Source: Heterodera schachtii (Eukaryota > Nematoda > Chromadorea > Rhabditida > Heteroderidae). From it: a stretch of 64,000 nucleotides of DNA. Made by a program: the position numbers and the translations under genes. The DNA lies in NCBI GenBank assembly GCA_023374025.1, contig SIJG01000232.1:1-64000 (forward strand), written 5' to 3'. Shown in pieces: positions 41,766 through 54,950 of the stretch (positions are counted from its first letter, which is position 1; every line of letters starts with the position of its first letter). The notes beneath the pieces were generated by a model, which worked only from the letters and a program-made list of their open reading frames with translations, was not told the DNA's origin and made no database searches.

Positions 41766-44700
41766 GCTTATTTTTATAATTATTTATTAATTTAAATTTT
41801 AATTTGTATTTGCCTTAACCTTAATTTTCATCAATTTTTTATGTAAATTTAATTAATTATTCTTATTAAATTTTTTCTTAATTTTTATTTACAACCTATT
41901 TTGAAATTTAAAATATTATCTTCATTAAATTCTTAAGGTTATATTATTGAATGATCAAGGCGATTAATTAAAGCTTAAAAATTCATATTTATTTATATTT
42001 TATATATTAATTTATTTATAATACTTTTGTTAACAACTCTAATGTAATTTATAATACAGCGATGCAAATTACAGATAATAAATTTAGTATAGTAAAGTTT
42101 TATTTCAAATCATCGGCGAAATGATTTGAATTAAATAAACTTATTAAATTAATTGGTTTTGATAATTTATAATACACCAATGTATTAATATAATTATGAA
42201 GAAAAAATATATAATATAAATGAAGAAAATCAAATGTTTAATTAGCAATTTAAATAAATATCTGATTTGAATTTTTTGGACAACAAATAGAAAGAACGGC
42301 CATGGTAAAACACTTTAATTTCACTTCATATATACTTTGAAATGCTTAAAATGGACATAAATAAATTATTTTTAAAACAAAAATTTGGTTGGTCATATTT
42401 GTTCATTGACTATTTCATTAAAAATATTACTTTTTGCAATTTAAAGAAATAATTGAGCACATATGATAATAAATTGTTTAATTGCCTTTATAAAAAATAT
42501 ACCAATAATTTTGAATATCTTTAAATGTAATTTTAAAATTAATTTATTAATCATTTTAGAAAGTTAAAATTATTTTAAGAAAAATTCATATATTTATTTT
42601 CACTCATTTTGATCCAAAAATTTATTTTAAAAATACATTTTATTATTTCTCAATAACATATTTTTATTATTAAAAATCAAAAAATAATAATTTACCAATT
42701 TAAGAGAACAAAGACTATTAAATGAAAAATTGGATTTTATCATTATTTTTCTTTACCAAAAAAAAACTTTTCAATACCGAATTCTGCTATAAAAACAAAT
42801 AATATAATTAAAATTTCGTTTCATATAAATAAATATTATATAAAAACACTAGGTCATTAAAATATGCAATAAAAACGATTTCAATTCATGTGAGAATTCA
42901 CAAACATTGCACAAGAGAGAAATATAGAATTATTTACCTATTCAAACAATTTAATTAAATGGAGTTTATTGAATTTTTTTTTAAATGGTTAAATTCAAAA
43001 CATCACCAATTTTAATTTAAATAAAAAACTCAACAATAAAAATAAATGCACAAGAAATATCAAACCTATGGTGTAAATCCATACATACAGCAAAATTAAA
43101 ACCATAAAACAAAAACCAAATACTTAAAAATTTAAATTATAAAAATGGTAAATAAAAAAATTTAATAATAAAGCTTAACAAAGGCCGTGAGTAAAAATAA
43201 ATAAATATAAACAATTTAAAATTGATTAACATTAAAATAAATACAGTCAGATGAAAACGAAAAAAATATCGAAAATCAATATATACACTATTTAAAAAGC
43301 AAAATTTATACAAATTTATACTTTTTTTAACAAAATTTTTAATCTATTATAAAAAAATATATTTATTTATTTACCATGATGGAGGTATGCAAGCATTTGA
43401 TAGAGTACTAGTTAAATGCCAAGAATTAATTCAACGCAATCTTACACAATCATCAACATTTAATATTTCTAAATTAACATTTAATAATTAAAATAATAAT
43501 TTACTTAAAATAATAATAAAAATCTGAGTAGAAATTCTAATTTAATAAAGTAATAAAAAAAGATAATTTGTGTTGGTATTAATGACTAAAACTTTTAAAT
43601 AAAATTATCAAATTAAAAACAACTTATTTAAAAAAAATATAATTTTTTCATAAATTATTGATTGTATTGATATAAATTATGTAAATAACAAATTCATAAG
43701 ATTACATTTAAATAATAAAAATAGAACAATTTAAATTTTAAAACATAACCCAAAATATTTACTGTATGTACCGAAATAACAAAACAAAAACAGACCAAAA
43801 TGCTACCCAAACGAACAGCTTGTTCCTGCCAAGAAATGAATATATTAAATAAATAGAAAATTATAACAATAAAAATAATTAATAAAAGAATAATAAATAT
43901 TAAACTGATTTAAGCTAAACCCAAACACACAGCAAAAATAAAACCTTAAAAACATATAACAAAATACCGAAAAATTTAAATAAATAAAAAACACTAAATT
44001 TTTTTGAATCATAAATCCAAAAAGTTAGCCGATTTGTGTTTAATACCGAAAAATTATAAATATTACTGTCTTAATTAAGATAAAAAATTTATAATATAAT
44101 TAAATTCATAATTTTTAAAATCATATATTTATTATCTTACAAAGAAAAAATCGGCCTTTGAAGCCGTGATCTATCCATGAGCTATCAAATATATAGTTAA
44201 AAATATTAAAAATTAATACAAATAAAAAGGTTTAAGACATTTAATTATCATTTGCTTTTCTTATTGAAATTCAACATTTAAAAATTTAAAATCAGCGAAT
44301 GTTGATAAATTAATTAAAACAGTTTTATTGATGTGTGAAATGCAAATGACCCATAAAATAAAGCAGAAAACAGAAAAATGTGAAAAAAGAAAAAATAATA
44401 ATTACCAAAAATAAATGAAAAATGCACAATAAATATTAACCGATATAAGGCAAACCCATATGCACAACAAAAATAAAAGCTTAAAAACTTAAATTAAAAT
44501 GCCGAAAAAAAATAAAAACGATATATTTTTAAATCTTTAGTCTTAAATTCTAAAAGCTATCCGATTTTGAGAATACTAAAAATTATAAATTATTACATTC
44601 TCAATTATAACAAAAAATATATAATAATTTAAATTTATAAATTTTAAAAAAATAATAGAAAAATGATATATTTTTTCAATCAGAAATCTATTGGAATAAA

Positions 44701-45758
44701 TGAGAATTAAAAAACATAAATAATTCTTAACAATTTAAAAAGATATTTTAAATTCATTTATTGATAAAAAATATATTTTGTAATGTGAATTATTCTTAAT
44801 CAAATTAATTCTTAAGCTAATAAAGAATCAGAAATTTTTAAAGAATATTGCAATAAAAAAGAAATTTTTGCATTTATAAAGAAAGTGAATGATAAATTTT
44901 TAAAAAATTATTTTTGATATTTATCATACATAACAAAGATTTACCAAGATATGTATAAAATATTTTATCAGCAAAAATAAATTAAGAGTAATATAATAAA
45001 GACATAAAGAAGAAATGGCACTCATGTCCTGATCTGTTCCTGGCTAAGTTGCGCAAGAAATAATGCGATAAGATTATTAATTCAAAATTGGACGAATTAT
45101 AGTTAAAAATCGAATTTAAAGCAAGAATAAAAAAAATTTCGTTTTGTATAAATAATATTTTAATAAAACGAAATTAAAGATTAAGCTAATTTATAATTAA
45201 GATTTTTCTAATTAGATATAATAAATTTTCAAATTAAAACGGGGCAGTGAGAAAGTCCGATAATATTTTCATACAAAATCAAACATTAACTTTTGAAATG
45301 GGAGATATTGAGAAATAATTTATCTTTTAAAGCTCTAAAAGGGATTAAATAAAAAATAATTTTGTCTAATGTATTAAGTGAATTGAAAATTTTAATAAAA
45401 TATCGGAAACAAATTATTAGGCAGGCACGAAAAACATTATAAATTTCAAATATTTTTTAAATCAAAAAATTTATAGCACAATTATAGTTAAGAAAAAATA
45501 TTTATCGTATAATTTTGAGATATTCCTGTTTAAGAATATTATATGAAGACATGTTTTATTCTTTTCTTTAGCATAATAATGGTTTTTATTTGTTTTCCAT
45601 TTATATTATATATCAATAAATAAAATTATTTTTTAAATAATTATAATGTCACTTATAGAATTTTATTCCTCCGTTTCGAATAATTTTAATCATTTTTAAA
45701 TTTTCATTATTATCTGCTGGACAACATTTTTCACAAAGGTAAAATATTATGGAATTAG
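41766..45758. other. AT-rich DNA with a degenerate repeat series
   Basis: After direct repeat R2 (42398-43130), similar units recur diverged at about 43850-43960 and 44410-44490. They share AATGCACAATAAATATTAA.., then AAACCCATA..CA.CAAAA, so this looks like a decayed tandem series. I see no gene. Confidence 0.4.
42398..43130. repeat. Direct repeat R2, copy 1
   Basis: Collinear with 63127-63930; copy 2 contains an extra block of about 95 bp near 63730-63825. Shared blocks include TTGAGCACATATGATAATAA and CATTTTGATCCAAAAATTTA. Confidence 0.8.
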
Positions 45759-46397
45759 TCAATTTATTTATTATTTACTTTTGCCACTAAAATATTGGAC
45801 CATCTTGATGTTGAGGCCGAACCAACCGCCGTATTTCGACTCGGCCGGTTCGACCCCAAGAGAACAACACCTCGCCCGCTCAAGATGGTCATGCCAACAC
45901 CCGCACATCAACACATGGCACTTGGAGGATGGAAGAGCGAGCGAGCCCAACTCCGTTCACAACCAAACCTTGCCCGTCTGTTCGTCCGCCAAGCGCTCAG
46001 CAAAGAACAACTCAAGGAGGAGTACGAAGCGCGCCTCCGAAAACGCCAACAAAACACTGCTCCGGTGGCACCAGCAATACAAACCCCACATACAAATGTT
46101 CCGACTCCTGCCAAAGAAAATGGACCAGAACCGAAGGAGGCCAGTGAAGACACTTCAAAACCATCGCAGGTTGACAAAACAATCACACAAAACGAAAATC
46201 AAATCTACTCTCAAATATTGACAAATTTCTCCTCCAACTGGAATCATTTCAAAAACAATTTCCCCAGTGCTTTGATAATAGTTCTGCAGACCTCCAACAA
46301 ATCCAAAAATAATATCTCTACACAATTTCTTAAAAATTTACCCAAAAATCTTTCTCAATTTGCTATAAAAACCAATTTGCCTTTGCTGGAGATCTGA
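45759..46397 (+). mobile_element. Fragment of a LINE-like retrotransposon ORF1
   Basis: A C-rich island with a frame open from 45759 to TGA at 46395-46397. The first part (from about 45795) contains FRLGRFDPKR (from 45834), RPLKMVMP and a charged helix LSKEQLKEEYEARLRKRQQN; the rest is proline/threonine-rich and then AT-rich. The RLGR..RPLKV-like pattern is typical of nucleic-acid-binding ORF1-type proteins associated with nematode retroelements. No ATG suits the left end, and no reverse transcriptase follows, so it is a truncated fragment. Assignment to a family is tentative. Confidence 0.45.
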
Positions 46398-47639
46398 CTC
46401 TTTCGCTTCTTAAATTAAATTTCAACAATCATGTCACAACTACCCTTTGACCTCATTTCGTCATTACCAAATGTAATTTGTCTTCTTTCACTTCTACCCA
46501 TTTGACCTCACGTACTTCCACCTCAAGTGTAAGCGGCAACAATGCCTTTTTTGTTTATTTTTATTTTTGAATAAATATAAATAAACATTAAAATTTTATT
46601 TCTGCTATTATTCCCTTTGAAAATTTTCATTATTTCAAGATATGCTCCTTCGATTGACGTATTTTGCCTCCATTAATTGATTTTCAAAATGTAACTTTTA
46701 ATAATGATGTTTTATTGGCATATTTTTTTATTTAATTGTTTTTAAATGCTTTTTCTTGCAAAAACAAGCAGTTCTTATTTATTGCAATGTTAATGATTAT
46801 CAAAAATAAATTATTTATTTATTAAATTTATTTATTTATTTTTCTTTAGGATCTTAATCAATTTATTTTATTAAATGATTATGAAAAAATGATAATTATA
46901 TTATGCAATTTTGGATAATTTAAATCAGATTTAATCAGATAATTGTTAGTATTGTGCAACTAAATTAAATAAAACCTTACTTTCCAAATATAAATATCAT
47001 ATGATACAGAAAAATCAAAAAGTAAAGGTAAAATAATAAATATCACAGCCAATATTAATCCTTATTCAAAATGAATTTAAAAAATAAAGGAATATTTTTG
47101 ATACTTTATAAATTAATTTTCCAAATAAAATATGCAAACATTAATTCATGATTTAAGCATTCGCTATCTGGCACCGAAGGCTTCCACTGATTGTTGCAGT
47201 TGTAATTTTGTAAATTATCAAGGCTATAATCATTTACATCATAATCTTAAATAAAAATCAAAAAAAACATTATACAACTTTATTTACAAAGCCCATAATG
47301 GCCAGACAAGCAGAGCCACAAGATGGACAAGTTATGTGTTCAAGAAAAACAATAATATGAAACTTCTTTTTTATTTTTATTTTATTTTTAATTGTGAGAA
47401 TTGATTAATTTTTTTTTATTGAAATTTAATTATCTGATCGTTTACTTAGACAAATCAATCACTATTGTATTTAAAATTTTTCATTGTAATTTTCTCGATG
47501 GATCATTTAAAAAGCAATTAACATTAATTGTATGTAAAAAATTTTTTTTGTATTTTTACAATAAGTAATTAAATGTTATTTTTTTAATTATATAAATATA
47601 GTGATTTTTAGATAACTTAAGTTTCTATATTTTTTTTTA
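46398..47639. other. AT-rich DNA
   Basis: 46398-46560 keeps the C-rich character of the retroelement fragment without a frame. The rest shows nothing supportable. Confidence 0.4.
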
Positions 47640-48330
47640 AATTTCATGGTCCCAACATTTTCCAAAAGTTGGCATTTTCGTTGACAAATTTTATATAAAT
47701 ATTTATTATATTAATGAAAATTAATAGATACTTTTAAATTGCCGTTTGTTTATTGTTATGTTGTTCAGTGAAAATAATTTATATGTTTAAACTTTCTATT
47801 TGATATTAAAATTGCCATTTCATTCAGTAATAAAAAAAATTTTCTCTTTTATGATGATTTATATTCAATAAAAATTATTTTAACTAAAAAAATAAGTATT
47901 TAATTATAATTTGTGTTCATATGACCTAAGCAGTCATTAAAATTTAAATATTTTAAAACCCAAATTTTTAAACAAATAATTCATATATAAATTTATGCAT
48001 AATGAATTTTTTTTGAATTTCTTTAATTATGAGTTTAATTATCGGATTGATTATTTTTCAATTTGATCTTTTAGTGTTTGAATAAAAATTTAATTATATA
48101 AATGCTTAATTAAAGAATTACATATTTTAAAATTCTACACTCTCTTAGGTGTTAAATTAAAAATACCTTTATCTTTAATTTTGTATTTTGAATTACTTGA
48201 AAACAACCAGACAAAACTAATTATTGTTATTTACATGTAGAGTTTATTTAATTGTAAACCAATTGAATTTTTAATTGGAAATTTATTATATAATTTAATA
48301 ATTTCGGCAAATATTTTCCATGTATTAATT
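47640..48330. repeat. Direct repeat R3, copy 1
   Basis: Matches 54325-54950 with few differences over most of its length (e.g. ATGACCTAAGCAGTCATTAA). The left end resembles the 5' edge of the minus-strand exon at 54126-54398 but is frame-broken here. Confidence 0.8.
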
Positions 48331-49974
48331 ATCATAATCTCGCAATTAAATCCATGTTGAAGCAATTAAACAGAGAAATGATTCATGTCCCGAAACATAT
48401 GATACGGTAAAATATTGAAGAAGTCGTAGCCAGATTTTTTCAAAAAATTTTAAAAGATATTTATTTTAAGTTAAAAAGGGAAAACAAAATGAATAAATAA
48501 AAAATTGATAACGAATTTTCATCTTCCTCGTAAAATATTTTTATACTATTTTTAAAAAGACAAATTAAAAAGTCATCGCGAAAAAATACAAAAACTAAAA
48601 ATGTCGAAAAACAAAAAATTAATAACAAAAAAAATCATAGCCCTTCTCAATTTAATATAAATTAATTCTCATCAGAATTTTTAAATTCAGAATATTTGGT
48701 TAGAATTAATTATTACATTTATTTTTATTATTTATTAATTTTCGTTTATTAAACCAATTTCTTGAGATTACTTAAGTATCATTCATTAAATGATGTAAAA
48801 ATTCAATGTAATATACCTATTTATCTTTTTTCATTAAATAAATTAAGTTAAAAATAAAAATTAAAACAATAAGATATGAGTTGTAATTTCAAAAGATAAA
48901 TTTTACTAATATTATAATTACTACCAAATTTAACTCCAATTAAAATATAGGAATGCCCAGCGACAATTTTTGAAAGGACAGTAAAAATATTTCAACAAAA
49001 ATTTGTAAATTTAAAAACTTTTACAACAATTCGCAATTATATCTTATTCTATAAGATTATCTATCACCAAAATTTTTTATAATTATTTTTTTTGTTTAAT
49101 CTCGAAAAAAAGGTAGAATTTTTGCGCCAACAATACGATTTACAATACTGAGCAAAAAAGGTAAAAAGCATAAGTTAACAAATAACAAAAATGTAAAATC
49201 CATGTGGAAAATGAGATTTTAAAATTAATATAAATCATTAAATTTAAATATATCTTTATTTAAAAAATTAACAATAAATCAGCAATAATAAAGTACCGAT
49301 TTATTTATTAACAAAAATTTTATGTTACATTAAAAAAATTTATTTTGCTGCTTATTTGATTTCAACCTTTTCTTTAAAATTGTACAATGTTTAAAACGAA
49401 AGTAACAAAAAAAACAGAAAATAACAAAACAAAATAAAAATATACAATAAATAGAGGTTAACACTAATTAATTATTGAGTAAATAACATTAAAAAATATT
49501 ATTTTATCATTATAAATTTTCTTCAACAGATGAAAATTAATTTAATAAAACCAATTTTTTGAAAACACGAGTTTTTATTTATATTAATTTTGATACAACA
49601 AAACTACCTCTGATCTGATTGATAAAAAAGGAATAGCAAGGACACGATAAAACAAAAAATACAGAATTCAAGAGAAAAAATATTTTATTTATAATAAAAT
49701 AAACGAAGAAAATTAAGAACAAAAAGAGTCGTAAACATATAGCAACTAAAAAGAAAAAATATTATATTTTGTAAATTTTTAAGTTTAATTGAATAAAATT
49801 TCTTCAATGAGCATCAAGGAGCAAGAAGTTGAATACCATGAATAATTGAAAAAAGCAAACCGTAAAATGTTTATAAATTTCTTTTATTAACTGTCATAAA
49901 ATTTATATAAATATGAATTACAGTAATAAATGAATTTAATTATTGCATTATCAATAGCGTAATAATTACAAAGA
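48331..49974. other. AT-rich DNA
   Basis: No gene supported. Short coding-like bits (about 48947 and 49806) are too small to call. Confidence 0.35.
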
Positions 49975-50214
49975 ATGACTATTAAGTTGACAGCTCAACA
50001 GCATGCACGGGTTGTTAGAAACTTTTTGAACGATGCAATTAGTATATTAAATGTGAAAAATAATGATAATTTCAAACATTTACCATTAAATTCTATAAAA
50101 TATATGAATATCGAATTGGAAGGAATTTGTAATAGTTTGTGGGAGAAATATAAAATATTTAAAATTTCATCCCTTGTGATTCTTATTAGAAAAATTATGC
50201 CAAAAATTTGTTAA
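49975..50214 (+). CDS. Hypothetical small protein or first exon
   Basis: ATG frame of 79 codons: TIKLTAQQHARVVRNFLNDA.., LPLNSIKYMNIELEGICNSL.., then an AT-rich, hydrophobic end that may be intron. No leader and no known domain. Plus-strand coding-like bits follow at about 50440-50490, 50504-50563 and 50603-50640 (MKEYSRLMNIRA), so this may be the first exon of a short multi-exon gene. Splice joins were not resolved. Confidence 0.3.
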   Translation: MTIKLTAQQHARVVRNFLNDAISILNVKNNDNFKHLPLNSIKYMNIELEGICNSLWEKYKIFKISSLVILIRKIMPKIC

Positions 50215-53200
50215 TCTGGTCTCAATATCCCTTTTCTTCATTTTATATGATTAAAATTAATTTATATAAATACATAAAAGTCACGAATTTGTGTATAATG
50301 GTTTGGCAAAATTCTAATACATCACAACACATTAACAATCCAAAGTTGTGGAAACATTAGTCTGTATTTTTTTTAAATGTTCATTAATATTTTACATAAT
50401 TGTTCTAAATTGTTTTTTATTTTTACAACAATTTGTAGATGTAAACCGAAATGCTTTTCGCGATTTTGTACTCATTTATTAACATAAAACCTTACTATTA
50501 TTCGATGGCAAACGAATTCGATGCTATATTTAAGTTAAATTATAACACACATAGAATTATTAATTAATTTTATAATTTCAATACGACAATTCGCAACTCA
50601 GCATGAAGGAATATAGCCGATTAATGAATATAAGGGCAGTTATATTATAAATTTAAACGAATCAACTTAATTATACTTTCAAACAAAGAATTCTACTGCG
50701 ACCAGAACGCTAGAATAACAAAGAAAAAATTGTATGGAATTCATAAAAAGAATTGAAATTGAAAACAAATTACTCTTTTAACAATTTAATTTTCTTCAAA
50801 TAAAAAAAGAATGAAAAATATTAGATCTTTTTCAAATTAATTTATAGCACCAAATATTATTGATCAGATACTTTGCAATTAGCAAAATTCGATATGAGAA
50901 TTTATAATTAAGTTTATTTATGAATATTTATAATTTACCTCGCCTACCGTTGGTTTTTTTATAAATTAAATTTATTTTTAATTTAATTTGGAAATAGTTT
51001 CAATACTGTTTATTTTAAATTTTTATTCTGATTAGAAAATATTGACTTCTTCATTCTTCAAATAAAATATATTTGTATGAAAAACAAATTTTCAAATTTA
51101 AACTTTCACCTCATCACATTTACTTAATTTTCATGGTGCATAATTACTCACACAGTTTGAGTTGTGGCATAAATACAGCTAAGAAATTTTAAATTTTAGA
51201 AATATTATTTTGACATTGGAAATTCATTGAACAAAAAACAAATATTCATGCTTGTGTTTTATTTGATAATGTTAGTTTTTATTTAAATATTTTTTAATCT
51301 TTATTTTATAAAATGTATTGTACTATATATTTTTGTTAAATTTTATTTTATAATCTGTCAACCTATAAATTTATATTTAAAATTAATATTTTTATAAAAT
51401 AAGCAAATTGGGGCATATCGGGAATAGCTTTCATTGGCAAAAGCCGAACAATATGGTAACATTCCAATAAGAAGGGGCATTGCTCAAAATTTTATGAGAA
51501 TAATTATTGGTTGTTTTAAAATTCTTTCAAAATTATGTATAATATACGGTTTTTCATATGAGAAGTTAGCTGGTATTCTCCCCGCGCAATAATTTTTTTT
51601 TTAAATTTATAAATTTATTCAATAATTTAGATTTTTATGTACCGTCAATACATTTAAAAAAATTCAATCATCGTTGAACATTCTTCCAATTGAAATTTGA
51701 TTTTTTGGTTATTTATCATTTCATTCATATTCTAATAATTATAAATTAACTATTTAATTTTTCCTTTATGAATTTTTTGTTTATGATTAAATTTTTAATT
51801 TTTATCTATGTATAAAATATTATTGCAGAGCGTCATAAAAATTAAATATGTTGTTTAAATATTTTTGTTTGTTGTTTGAGTACCTTTTTAAGGGATGAAT
51901 CAATACCGACACGGAATTTCCGAGAAGCAGCGTAATTTTAAATCTAAAAATATGAAGCTATTGATTTAAAAAAATAAACTTACAAATGCAGTTTATAATT
52001 ATAAAAAATAACTAAAATTTATGAAGGATCATAGCAAAATCTAAATGATATTCCCTGTCAGCGCCATAAGAAGATAATTTAATAAAAAATGAAAATATTA
52101 AAAGAATGCTAAAAGTTAAAAATTATAATGATTTAAAAGTAAGAGACGACCCAATATCGGTACTAAACTTCCGGTTAACCATCGTGGAAAGTTTTGTTGT
52201 AATATGAAAGTTCAATATATTAATATTTTATTTTATTTTGTGCTAATAATCTTCGGTTTATTAAGCTAATGAGCCATTAAATTGATATTTAATTCTTATT
52301 AATTGTGAAAGTTCTATAATAATTACTACGATTGATGTGTTATATATTTTTGTTATAATTAATAAATATTGGTATAATATTTTAATAAAATAGAGAATTT
52401 ATTCAATAACATATAGGTAATCAAAATAGTTAAATGTTTTAATTGTTATAAAATGAATTGTTAATCAAATCAAAAGAAGTAACTCTGAATTTAAATATTT
52501 TTATTTAGTCCAATGATAATATATTTAATTCTTTTACACGTTTAATTAATCTCGGCATTTAAAATTTTATGGAATTTTGCGTTAATTTTATATCAAATTT
52601 TATGATTTTTCCATTTGGCAAATATTTGCAATTTGCTTCAATTAAAAATAAATCTATTAAAATGTTATTAAGTTTAATTTAATGGCATTTTTTAGTTGGC
52701 GTAACAATAAATTAAAATTTTAACACCTTCATTATTTTATTTAGTTTCTTTTTTAAACCAAAATTTTTAAACAAAAAAAAATTATACAATAACTAAAAGC
52801 AAAAATAGTTTAGAAAACTAAAAACCTAATTTTTTTCTCTTATTGAAAAAAATCTAAAAATAAATATTATAATTCTAAATGGAAAAAATCTTTTATGCTT
52901 AAAATAAAACTCAATAAGAAAATTTAGTATAAGAGTTTTTTATTTTATGTTTTATTTTTATTATTTGTAAAAAATAATACTACTTTTTGTGCATATCGGT
53001 TTTATTATTAATTACTTTTAAGCCGCTCAGGCTTTTTTGTAAGTTTAAAAGAGAAAATATTTTCACTGATTTTTATTTAAAAAAATTTTTTATAATATAA
53101 TTTAAAAGAATTAGTTTAATTTTTATATTTTATTTGTTTTGAATATTTCATAATTAAAATTGTCTCTTTAGTTATTCATTTTTATATAAATTCCATAATT

Positions 53201-53851
53201 TAATTGATTTGTGACGATTCAACACCACTTTGTTATTGCATTTTTATTAAATTCTTAATAATCATGTTAAATTAATTTTATAATTTAAAGTTTAGGGTAT
53301 AATTTTTTGAATTAATTTTCATTTGCTGATTGATATGTGTTTTTAATTTATATAAACATTTTATTTATTTTTTCAGAGTTGTGAATTTCATTTGTTTTTT
53401 TATTATGTTTTAAAATATAAATAAAAAATTTAATTATATTGTTTCAAAAATGCCGATTGCCCCATTGTTGAAACATAAATTTTATTGGGATATATTGTTT
53501 TGTTCAAAAATGTATAAATTGTATTTATAATGAAATTTGGCTAAATTATTTGTAAGTTAAAAATGATTATTTTGGATCATGTATAGTTAATTAATTTAAT
53601 TGAGTTTTTTACAACAATTTTTGATTTTAAGCTTTTGTCTCTTCTCACATTTAATTTTTTGGCAGTATTTTTTTCAAATCATTTTTACATTTCTTTTCTT
53701 TTCTTCCTTTCTGGTTAATTATTTTTCATTAAAGTTAATTTTAATTTATTTTAATTGAGTTTACTTTGATTTTGCTTTTCCTTATTATTGTTATTTTTCT
53801 TGGTTTCCTAAGTATTAATATTTTACATAATTTTATTTTGAGACAATCTTT
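50215..53851. other. AT-rich DNA with weak exon-like islands
   Basis: Plus-strand islands with better composition occur at about 51896-51970 (MNQYRHGISEKQRNFKSKN), 52050-52080 and 52139-52207 (RDDPISVLNFRLTIVESFVV). They may be exons of one gene or decayed remnants. 53660-53760 resembles 34775-34870. Nothing else seen. Confidence 0.3.
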
Positions 53852-54398
53852 TTAAATCCTTGATGATGTACCCACACCATTTGATGAATTAGGCACATCG
53901 TTCGCTTTTATTTTTGCTTATGAATTGATAAAATGATATTTTCTATATTTTTCGTGTTGTTATTTCAAAATTATTAAAAACGATAAACATTCTTGGTTTT
54001 GTTCGTTCTACAGCATTTGAAAAACTCTACAAACCTGCAAATTTCCAAATTTTTTTATTCATCGTTTAATTTTACCATGATTCTTTTTGGCGTTATTTTT
54101 TATGTAATTATTATTATTTTTTTGTTTATCCAATAGTATTATTTATGCGTAAGACAAATTCCCCAAATAGATTTTGATTCCCTTCCTTGTATGCCGTAAA
54201 ATAAATAAGCGGAAATATATTTTTATTTAAATTTTCAGTTAGCTCTAGATCAAATATATTAAATTTTTTGCTTTTTTTTTGATTGTGATTTTCATATAAT
54301 TTAAAGTTTTGTTTTTTTTTAAATTCATGATGGTTTCCGACTTTTTTTCCAAAAGCTGGCAAATATTTATTAAGTTCAAGTAAATTAATAGATAATGT
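53852..54398 (-). CDS. Putative two-exon minus-strand gene, family unknown
   Basis: The main frame (54398 to TAA at 54126-54128, 91 codons) reads ..LNKYLPAFGKKVGNHHEFKK.., FDLELTENLNKNIFPLIYFT, ..NQNLFGEFVLRINNTIG. A further coding-like stretch downstream (53917-53852) reads KANDVPNSSNGVGTSSRI and a stop. The TTG at 54362 is not a credible start and no suitable ATG is visible, so an upstream exon is needed. Its upstream side overlaps direct repeat R3, whose other copy (47.6 kb) is broken. No domain recognised. Confidence 0.3.
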
Positions 54399-54950
54399 TT
54401 AATTGCCTTTGTTCGTTGTTATGTTGTCAGTGAAAATAATTTATATGTTTAAACTTTCTATTTGATATTAAAATTGCCATTTCATTCAGTAATAAAAAAA
54501 AATTTCTCTTTTAAAAAATTATTTTAACTAAAAAAATAAGTATTTAATTATAATTTGTGTTCATATGACCTAAGCAGTCATTAAAATTTAAATATTTTAA
54601 AACCCAAATTTTTAAACAAATAATTCATATATAAATTAATGCATAATGAATTTTTATTGAATTTCTTTAATTATGAGTTTAATTATCGGATTGATTATTT
54701 TTCAATTTGATCTTTTAGTGTTTGAATAAAAATTTAATTATATAAATGCTTAATTAAAGAATTACATATTTTAAAATTCTACACTCTCTTAGGTGTTAAA
54801 TTAAAATACCTTTATCTTTAATTGTGTATTTTGAATTACTTGAAAACAACCAGACAAAACTAATTGTTGTTATTTTCATTAAACCAATTGAATTTTTAAG
54901 TGGAAATTTATTATATAATTTAATAATTTCAGCAAATATGCTGCCATGTA
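54325..54950. repeat. Direct repeat R3, copy 2
   Basis: Counterpart of 47640-48330; it lacks a segment of about 40 bp around 54510 that is present near 47855-47890. Confidence 0.8.

Noticed and set aside
45781..46221. Overlapping frames (45781, 45929 and minus 45908) in the LINE-like island
   Set aside because: The frame 45759-46397 explains the island; the others are out of frame with it and lack motifs.
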